Assembly: GCA_005885325.1 (NCBI GenBank)
Contig: VAYX01000078.1
Coordinates: 1-11,193, forward strand
DNA: 11,193 nucleotides
DNA from: Actinomycetota bacterium
GTDB lineage: Bacteria > Actinomycetota > UBA4738 > HRBIN12
Direction: 5' to 3'
A program made the position numbers and the translations under genes. The notes beneath the pieces were generated by a model, which saw only the letters and a list, made by a program, of their open reading frames with translations, made no database searches and was not told the DNA's origin. Within the stretch, counting starts at the first letter, position 1. Each line of letters begins with the position of its first letter. Shown here piece after piece: positions 6,406 to 11,193 of this stretch.

Positions 6406-7269
6406 ATGCGGAAGTCCCTGGTCGTGGTCCTAGTTGCGATGGCCGGATCCGTCGTTGCCGCGCCCATCGGGACGGCCGGGACCGCGCACGAAGGAGAGTT
6501 CTTCTACCTTTGCGAGTTCAGCCATCGGTCCCAGAACGATCCGATCTTGTATCCGGGCAAGGCGGGGGCGAGCCCGCGGAACGACTTCTACGGGAACATG
6601 ACGACGAACGCCGACTCGACGGCGCAATCCCTCGTGGCCGGGAAGACGACGTGCCGCGTGCTCGATGACAAGAGCGCGTATTGGTTCGCGACGTTGATGC
6701 GCAAGGGCAAAGTGCAGAAGCCGTGGAAGGTGCACATCTACTACCGGAACCAGGTCGCGGCTCATCCGCGCCCGTTCCCGCTCGGCCTGGAGTATCTGGC
6801 GGGCGACCCTAATGCAACCCGGAAGCAGCGCGATTGGGAGCAACGGTACTTCTGGCAGTGCGGCGACACGGTCGCGTCGACCCATTTCGCCAAGCCACCG
6901 GACTGCCCGGATGACGGCAACCCCGAGCCGGGGAGCTCGACGGGAGACACGCTCACGCTTATGATCCGATTCCCGCAGTGCTGGGACGGCACGCGGAAGG
7001 ACTCCAAGAACCATCATGCGCACATCGTTTACCCGGTGAATGACGCGTGCCCCAAGGATCACCCGGTGCTCGTGCCGCAGCTCCAAGTTCACGTGCAGTG
7101 GGCCATCAACAACGGAGCGAGTGGCCCGAAGCTCTCCCTATCGTCCGGATCGATCTTCGGGATCCACGCCGAGTTCTTCGACGCGTGGAAGAAGGCAAGG
7201 CTGAGGTCGCTCATCAAGTCCTGCATCGACGCCGGCGTCTCGTGCCATCCGAACGATCTCAGCCCCTGA
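6406..7269 (+). CDS. Secreted DUF1996-domain protein
   Basis: The product is 287 residues. A Sec signal peptide (MRKSLVVVLVAMAGSVVAAP..., cleavage probably after A27) is followed by a full-length DUF1996 domain. Recognisable blocks are NDPILYPGKAGAS (44-56), DFYGNMTTNADSTAQSL, TTCRVLDDKSAYW, HIYYRNQ, PFPLGLEYLAGD, FPQCWDGTRKDSKNH, CPKDHPVLVPQLQVHV, LSLSSGSIFGIHAEFFDAW (H254) and a cysteine-bearing C-terminus. The family occurs in secreted fungal and bacterial proteins and has no established activity. The family's usual SH.H pair after the first block is replaced here by S56-P57-R58-N59. ATG 6406 is preferred: AAGGAG (6392-6397) lies 8 nt upstream and the signal peptide starts properly; a GTG at 6370 would add 12 residues and coincides with the predicted transcript start. 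Codons end in G more often (gcg, acg, tcg) and GC is lower than in neighbours, consistent with acquisition. Confidence 0.88.
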   Translation: MRKSLVVVLVAMAGSVVAAPIGTAGTAHEGEFFYLCEFSHRSQNDPILYPGKAGASPRNDFYGNMTTNADSTAQSLVAGKTTCRVLDDKSAYWFATLMRKGKVQKPWKVHIYYRNQVAAHPRPFPLGLEYLAGDPNATRKQRDWEQRYFWQCGDTVASTHFAKPPDCPDDGNPEPGSSTGDTLTLMIRFPQCWDGTRKDSKNHHAHIVYPVNDACPKDHPVLVPQLQVHVQWAINNGASGPKLSLSSGSIFGIHAEFFDAWKKARLRSLIKSCIDAGVSCHPNDLSP

Positions 7270-7293
7270 CCTCGTGTGGTCCGTTGCTTCGCA

Positions 7294-7602
7294 TCATGAC
7301 CGCTCATGCTGCCGGTGAAGAGGATCCGCGCGTCGGCTGACGGAACATCGCACCCCCTCCGCCACCTGCGGGCCGACCACGACGCGCTCCACGACCTTCC
7401 CCAGGTAGGCCCTCCACTCAAGCGACGTGGGCTCGGGTGTGTCCTCCAGCAGCGTCGCGAGGCCGCACCCTACGACCGGCGCTGGCAGTGCCTCGATCTG
7501 TCGGTCGACGTCGTCCAGCTGGCGCTGCAACGTTCGGGCTCGCTGCGGTTGTCTGCGTCGGGCATTGCCGTTCGACCCGAGCGTCTCAAGCTCGCCCTCG
7601 GC
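7294..7602 (-). pseudogene. Decayed minus-strand frame resembling the C-terminus of a site-specific recombinase
   Basis: The 428-bp stretch between the DUF1996 stop and dgt holds no intact gene that I trust. Its minus strand has an open frame ending TGA at 7294-7296. The interpretable part starts near 7539: RTLQRQLDDVDRQIEALPAP, a coiled-coil-like helix, then PTSLEWRAYLGKVVERVVVGP. An L.RQL..VDRQIE.L helix followed by SLE.RA.L..VVERVVV.P is how large serine recombinases/integrases often end (their C-terminal coiled coil and last strand). Upstream of about 7540 the frame becomes Arg/Ser-rich low-quality sequence and meets the right repeat copy, so any N-terminal catalytic part is gone. This is a pattern-based call and an ordinary shadow frame cannot be excluded. 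Confidence 0.3.
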
Positions 7603-7604
7603 AG

Positions 7605-7642
7605 ACCTTCGCCTACATCTACTCCCGGTGTTCGGCCGTTGA
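7605..7642 (+). repeat. Right, degraded copy of the DUF218 3'-end repeat
   Basis: The first 19 bases equal 6186-6204 exactly. The rest (7624-7642) matches with one missing base and a few substitutions and ends in TGA, aligned with the DUF218 stop. The missing base breaks the frame, so this copy codes for nothing. It sits 55 bp before the dgt start. Confidence 0.85.
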
Positions 7643-7685
7643 TGTTCGTCTGACGGCCGCGCCCGGCGGTGTCTGAACCTCGCGC

Positions 7686-7698
7686 TACCATGGGCGCG
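7686..7698 (+). promoter_or_regulatory. -10 element placed for leaderless transcription of dgt
   Basis: TACCAT (7686-7691) is followed by 6 nt and then the GTG start (7698), the spacing expected between a -10 and the transcript start. No SD precedes the GTG and no clear -35 is seen, which supports a leaderless dgt mRNA. Confidence 0.45.
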
Positions 7699-8702
7699 TG
7701 ACGGCCACCGCCCGCGAGGGCACCGAGGAGATCGAGCGCCAGACCCTGGACCCATACGCCACCCTGGCCGCGGAGTCCAAGGGACGGGAGCGCGACGAGG
7801 AGCAGGACGCCCTTCGAACCTGCTTCCAGCGTGACCGAGACCGGATCGTCCACTCGAAGTCGTTCCGCCGCCTGAAGCACAAGACGCAGGTGTTCCTGGC
7901 CCCCGAGGGCGATCACTATCGAGTTCGTCTCACCCACACCCTGGAGGTCTCGCAGATCGCTCGGACGGCCGCCCGGGCCCTTCGCCTGAACGAGGACCTG
8001 GCCGAGGCCATCTCGCTCGGCCACGACCTGGGCCACACGCCGTTCGGGCACCTGGGCGAGCAAGCCCTCACGCCGTTTCTGGGCCGGCCGTTCCGCCACA
8101 ACGAGCAGAGCCTCCGGGTCGTGGACTACCTTGAGGACGACGGGCGCGGGCTCAACCTCAGCTGGGAGGTCCGCGACGGGATCGTGAACCACACCTGGTC
8201 GATGCCGGCGCCCTCCACCCTCGAGGCGCAGGTGGTCCGGTTCGCCGACCGCATCGCGTACATCAACCACGACGTGGACGACGCGCTCCGAGCGGGCGTT
8301 ATCGAGCCGGCGGAGCTGCCGGACGGAGCCCTCGAGGTCCTGGGCGGAACCCACGCCGAGCGGGTCAACACGCTGGTCACCGACCTGGTGGACCGGAGCG
8401 AGGGCTCGCCGGAGGTCGGGATGTCCAACGAGGCCTTCCGAGCGCTCGACACGCTCCGGGACTTCCTGTTCGAGCGGGTGTATCTGCGCGACGAGGCCCG
8501 GTCCGAGCAGGACAAGGCCATCGCGCTGGTCCGCTCGCTGTTCGCGCACTACCTGGACCATCCGGAGCAGGTCCCGGAGGAGTACCATCGGGCCCCGGGA
8601 GACCTGCCGACCCGCGTGGCCGACTACATCGCCGGCATGACCGATCGGTACGCCCTCCGGGTCTACGAACAGCTCTTCCTTCCCCAGAGCTGGTTGCTGT
8701 AA
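7698..8702 (+). CDS. dgt: Deoxyguanosinetriphosphate triphosphohydrolase-like dNTPase
   Basis: This 334-residue cytoplasmic HD-domain enzyme hydrolyses dNTPs to deoxynucleoside and triphosphate, which affects dNTP pools and replication fidelity. The family N-terminus is clear: RDRDRIVHSKSFRRLKHKTQVF (45-66), then the HD metal site with H80 (RVRLTHTLEVSQIART), H109-D110 (LGHDLGHTPFGH, 107-118) and the later Asp in VRFADRIAYINHDVDDA. Length fits the shorter, type-2 Dgt-like proteins (about 330-420) rather than E. coli Dgt (about 500), so nucleotide specificity cannot be read from sequence. The GTG start has no SD and is predicted leaderless. The stop is followed after 11 bp by dnaG, which suggests co-transcription; dgt beside dnaG is a common arrangement in actinobacteria and related groups. 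Confidence 0.95.
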   Translation: MTATAREGTEEIERQTLDPYATLAAESKGRERDEEQDALRTCFQRDRDRIVHSKSFRRLKHKTQVFLAPEGDHYRVRLTHTLEVSQIARTAARALRLNEDLAEAISLGHDLGHTPFGHLGEQALTPFLGRPFRHNEQSLRVVDYLEDDGRGLNLSWEVRDGIVNHTWSMPAPSTLEAQVVRFADRIAYINHDVDDALRAGVIEPAELPDGALEVLGGTHAERVNTLVTDLVDRSEGSPEVGMSNEAFRALDTLRDFLFERVYLRDEARSEQDKAIALVRSLFAHYLDHPEQVPEEYHRAPGDLPTRVADYIAGMTDRYALRVYEQLFLPQSWLL

Positions 8703-8713
8703 GCGCTGGGGGA

Positions 8714-10498
8714 GTGGTGGCAGGCAGGATCAGGCAGGAGGACATCGAGGCGGTCCGGGAGCGGACCGACCTGGTCAAGCTGATCTCCGGCTACCTCACC
8801 CTGAAGAAGGCCGGACACGACTCGTTCGTCGGCCTGTGCCCGTTCCACACCGAGAAGACCGCATCGTTCTCGGTGTCGCCGTCCAAGCAGGTCTATTACT
8901 GCTTCGGGTGCGGGGCCGGAGGCGACGCGATCCGGTTCCTCCGAGAGGTCGAGCACCTCGAGTTCACCGAGGCCGTCGAACGCCTGGCCAAGGAGTCGGG
9001 CGTGTCGCTCCGATACGAGGGCGACTCGGCGGCCGACCGGCGGGCCGCCTCCCGGCGCCAGGCGCTGCACCGGGCCAACGAGGAGGCGTCGGCGCTGTAC
9101 CACCAGACCCTGGTGGACCGGCCCGAAGGCGAGGAGGCCCGGAGGTACCTCGAGACCCGGGGGATCGACCGGGAGACCGCGGAGGAGTTCGGGATCGGCT
9201 ACGCGCCGGGGGCCCCGGACTTCCTGCTCCGGCGGCTGGCCCGGGGGTTCTCCCCGGAGATCCTGATGGAGGCGGGGCTGGCCCTTCGCGATGCCTCCGG
9301 CAACGTCCGGGACCGGTTCCGCGGCAGGGTCACGTTCCCGGTCCACGACCTGTCCGGCAAAGCGGTGGGGATCGGGGCCCGGATCCTTCCCGGCGAGCGG
9401 GACGAGGGCCCGAAGTACATGAACTCACCGGAGACGCCGGTGTACCGCAAGGGCGAGGTCCTGTACAACCTGGACCGGGCCAAGGCCGCCGTCTCCAAGT
9501 CCGGCGAGATCGTCATCGTCGAGGGGTACACGGACGTCATCGCGCTGGCCCGCGCGGGCGTGGAGACGGCCGTCGCGACCTGCGGCACGGCTCTCGGCGA
9601 AGGCCACTTCCGACTGGCTTCCCGGTTCGCGCAACGGATGGTGCTGGCCTTCGACTCCGATGAGGCTGGAGCTCGGGCCGCTGAGCGCGCGTTCGGGTTC
9701 CTCGAACGGTTTCCCGTCCAACCGGTCGTGCTGATCCTTCCCGAGGGGCTGGACCCCGCCGACTTCGTTCGTCAGCACGGCGCGGACGCCTTCCGCGACC
9801 TCGCCGCCAAAGCGCAGCCGATCGTCGAGTACATGCTCCTTCGAGGTGTGGGACGCCACGACCTGTCGACCATCGAGGGACAGAGCGCCGCCGTGGCGGC
9901 TTCCCTTCCCATCCTGGAGGGACTGTCGGATCCGGTTCGCCAGCGCGAGTACGCGCACCGGTTGGCCGAGCTGGCCGGGGTGGCCGAGACCTCTGTGCTG
10001 CTCTCGTTGGAGCGCCGCGTGTCGGGGCGCCCGACCGAGGTTCGCCAGGCCATGAAGCGAGCGTCGGTCCACGACCGGGTCGAGCGGGAGATGCTCCGGC
10101 TCCTGGCCCGCGACACCGGCATCTACCACGAGGTGGCCAAGCGCCTGGCCGAGGACCACTTCCAGTCGGCCGGCAACCGCAAGCTGTTCGGGCTCCTGGT
10201 CGCGGCGGACGGCGACGTCCGGGCCGTCGTGACCGGCACCGACGACGACAAGCTGTCGCGCGCGGCCTCCGCGCTCGCCCTGGAGCCGCTCGACGGCGAC
10301 CTGAACATGGAGTACGCGGAGGACGTGTGGGCCAGGCTCCAGGAGTTCGCGCTCCGTCGCAGGAGTGCGGACCTCCGGCGGCGCCTTCAGAAGCTCAACC
10401 CCACGACCCACCCGGAGTACGAAGCGCTGTTCGGGGAGCTCATCGCCACCGACGGCGAGCTACGCCGGCTGAAGGAGCGGCACGGCGACGCCGCCTGA
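8714..10498 (+). CDS. dnaG: DNA primase DnaG
   Basis: This 594-residue primase synthesises RNA primers at the replication fork, acting with DnaB helicase. The N-terminal CHC2 zinc-binding domain has ligands C42, H45, C63 and C66 (LCPFHTEKTASF ... YYCFGCGAGGDAIRFL). The catalytic core follows, with a TOPRIM domain: EGYTD (270-274, E270 as metal ligand) and AFDSDEAG (D314, D316). The C-terminal third (about 430-594) is alpha-helical and poorly conserved, as expected for the DnaB-binding region, and ends in a charged helix. Length is typical (about 580-640). Two GTG codons (8714 and 8717) are candidate starts. The purine-rich GGGGGAG (8708-8714) abuts the first, so the second or coupling to dgt termination 11 bp upstream is plausible. 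The primase gene is followed by rpoD, as in many bacteria. Confidence 0.98.
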   Translation: MVAGRIRQEDIEAVRERTDLVKLISGYLTLKKAGHDSFVGLCPFHTEKTASFSVSPSKQVYYCFGCGAGGDAIRFLREVEHLEFTEAVERLAKESGVSLRYEGDSAADRRAASRRQALHRANEEASALYHQTLVDRPEGEEARRYLETRGIDRETAEEFGIGYAPGAPDFLLRRLARGFSPEILMEAGLALRDASGNVRDRFRGRVTFPVHDLSGKAVGIGARILPGERDEGPKYMNSPETPVYRKGEVLYNLDRAKAAVSKSGEIVIVEGYTDVIALARAGVETAVATCGTALGEGHFRLASRFAQRMVLAFDSDEAGARAAERAFGFLERFPVQPVVLILPEGLDPADFVRQHGADAFRDLAAKAQPIVEYMLLRGVGRHDLSTIEGQSAAVAASLPILEGLSDPVRQREYAHRLAELAGVAETSVLLSLERRVSGRPTEVRQAMKRASVHDRVEREMLRLLARDTGIYHEVAKRLAEDHFQSAGNRKLFGLLVAADGDVRAVVTGTDDDKLSRAASALALEPLDGDLNMEYAEDVWARLQEFALRRRSADLRRRLQKLNPTTHPEYEALFGELIATDGELRRLKERHGDAA

Positions 10499-10540
10499 GG
10501 GACGCCGGCGCGCCCATGGGTCGCCGCCGGTGGGGTTTCG

Positions 10541-10580
10541 TACACTTCCGAGCGGCCACCACCCCCCCGCCCGCGAGGAG
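10541..10580 (+). promoter_or_regulatory. Candidate -10 element and ribosome binding site of rpoD
   Basis: TACACT (10541-10546) is a good -10, with no convincing -35. GAGGAG (10575-10580) is a good SD, 5 nt before the TTG at 10586. The 87-bp dnaG-rpoD gap thus allows separate expression of the sigma factor besides read-through from dgt-dnaG. Confidence 0.4.
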
Positions 10581-10585
10581 ACCCA

Positions 10586-11193
10586 TTGACCGAAGTGGCG
10601 CGAGACCTCGGTCTCGAGGAGGCGAAGGAATCGATCGCCGCCCGCGGTCGGGAACGAGGGTTCGTCACCTCGGACGATCTGCTGGAAGCCGTCCCCGTCG
10701 ATGACTTCACCCCCGAGCAGGTCGAGGAGTTCCTGACCCAGGTCGAGGAGCATCTTCGGAACGAGGGCATCGAGGTCATCGAGGTTCCCGGCGACGACCT
10801 CGTCGAGCCCGGCGTCGCCGCTCGTCTGGACGTCGACCTGCTGAAGGCTCCGACCAACGACCCGGTCCGGATGTACCTGAAGGAGATCGGCAAGGTCCCC
10901 CTGCTCACAGCGGCGCAGGAGGTGGACCTGGCCAGGCGGATCGAGGCCGGCGAGTTCGCCACCGAGCTCTGCGACGTCCAGGACAGCGACGACGGCAACG
11001 GCAAGGTCGACGGCAAGCGCCTTCGGATCGTCGTCGAGCGGGTCGTGGCCATCCGCGAGCACCAGCAGGACAAGTTCGGCAAGGTCGAGGGCATCGGCCG
11101 CGACCGCATCCCCAAGAGCTGGAAGCCCAAGGCCCAGGAGGACCTGGAGGACTTCCTCCGCCGCGTGGAGCGGGACGGCCAGCTGGCCAAGAA
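10586..11193 (+). CDS. rpoD: Primary RNA polymerase sigma factor, 5' part (runs off the window)
   Basis: The first 202 codons are present and open to the end of the window. Residues about 10-75 form a sigma region 1.1-like acidic domain (SIAARGRERGFVTSDDLLEA, then VEEFLTQVEEHL, ending EGIEVIE). Region 1.2 is clear: DPVRMYLKEIGKVPLLTAAQ followed by EVDLARRIEAGEFA (92-125). The expected lead-in to region 2, RDGQLAK (196-202), is the last thing seen. Regions 2-4 lie outside. Region 1.1 and the place after dnaG point to the housekeeping factor (RpoD/SigA/HrdB) rather than an alternative one. The start is TTG, set by GAGGAG 5 nt upstream; no ATG or GTG is suitably placed. The segment between regions 1.2 and 2 (about 126-195) is roughly twice as long as I expect for actinobacterial HrdB and is rich in charged residues. 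Confidence 0.95.
   Translation, partial: MTEVARDLGLEEAKESIAARGRERGFVTSDDLLEAVPVDDFTPEQVEEFLTQVEEHLRNEGIEVIEVPGDDLVEPGVAARLDVDLLKAPTNDPVRMYLKEIGKVPLLTAAQEVDLARRIEAGEFATELCDVQDSDDGNGKVDGKRLRIVVERVVAIREHQQDKFGKVEGIGRDRIPKSWKPKAQEDLEDFLRRVERDGQLAK

Larger units (their letters stand above)
6186..7642. mobile_element. Candidate remnant of an integrated islet flanked by direct repeats
   Basis: Two direct copies of the DUF218 3' end bound a 1.4-kb segment holding a DUF1996 gene and a decayed recombinase-like frame next to the right copy. A short duplication of a gene's 3' end flanking foreign cargo, with integrase sequence beside one end, is the classic attL/attR layout of site-specific integration. 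Spot counts by eye give GC of 65, 55 and 67% for 6541-6600, 6661-6720 and 6721-6780, against 73% for 9061-9120 in dnaG. The alternative is a partial duplication of the DUF218 3' end followed by decay. The element is no longer mobile by itself. Confidence 0.4.

Noticed and set aside
5329..6467. Long overlapping frames on both strands across the Ig-like and DUF218 genes
   Set aside because: Their translations are Arg/Pro/Ser-rich shadow sequences. The 5168-5566 and 5616-6224 frames have signal or membrane segments and family motifs.
10505..10530. CCGGCG...CGCCGG hairpin (with CCCATGGG inside its loop) as a terminator between dnaG and rpoD
   Set aside because: The stem is only 6 bp with a 14-nt loop and is followed by GGTTT rather than a T-run; chance pairing is likely at this GC content.
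1..11193. CRISPR array, toxin-antitoxin pair, defence system or complete insertion sequence
   Set aside because: I saw no regularly spaced repeats, no cas, nuclease or transposase motifs, and no terminal inverted repeats. The only repeat pair is the one at 6186 and 7605.

Overview
This window reads as chromosomal DNA of a high-GC actinobacterium, probably an uncultivated lineage of Actinomycetota. The reasons are the GC-rich third codon positions, the frequent GTG and TTG starts, what look like leaderless genes, and the order ppdK ... dgt - dnaG - rpoD, a housekeeping neighbourhood familiar from actinobacteria. The lineage is inferred; no marker in the window fixes it.

Left edge (1-714): the 3' end of a cut-off gene runs into a convergent small cupin gene on the minus strand. 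This is the only minus-strand gene with good support, and it appears to have lost part of its second cupin motif. The space between the cupin and ppdK is divergent and holds an 18-bp perfect palindrome. Then comes ppdK (715-3417), a complete pyruvate, phosphate dikinase.

Middle (3418-7697): this accessory stretch is inserted into the housekeeping neighbourhood. Four small exported proteins follow one another: an M15 peptidoglycan peptidase with an N-terminal anchor, a SPOR-like secreted protein, a probable lipoprotein and an Ig-like secreted protein. A membrane-anchored DUF218 (YdcF/SanA-like) protein follows, with an extended -10 promoter placed for leaderless transcription. The 3' end of the DUF218 gene is repeated 1,419 bp further on (19 bp exact within about 39 bp imperfect). 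Between the two copies lie a secreted DUF1996 protein of visibly different base composition and a decayed minus-strand frame that resembles the C-terminal end of a site-specific recombinase. The simplest reading is the scar of an element that integrated at the 3' end of the DUF218 gene. This is the most interesting structure in the window.

Right (7698-11193): dgt (dNTP triphosphohydrolase, apparently leaderless), dnaG (primase, 11 bp downstream) and the 5' part of the primary sigma factor gene rpoD/sigA (TTG start) form a replication and transcription block. The sigma factor carries an unusually long segment between region 1.2 and the expected region 2. I saw no tRNA, rRNA, CRISPR array or complete transposon, and no defence system or other clearly new multi-gene system.
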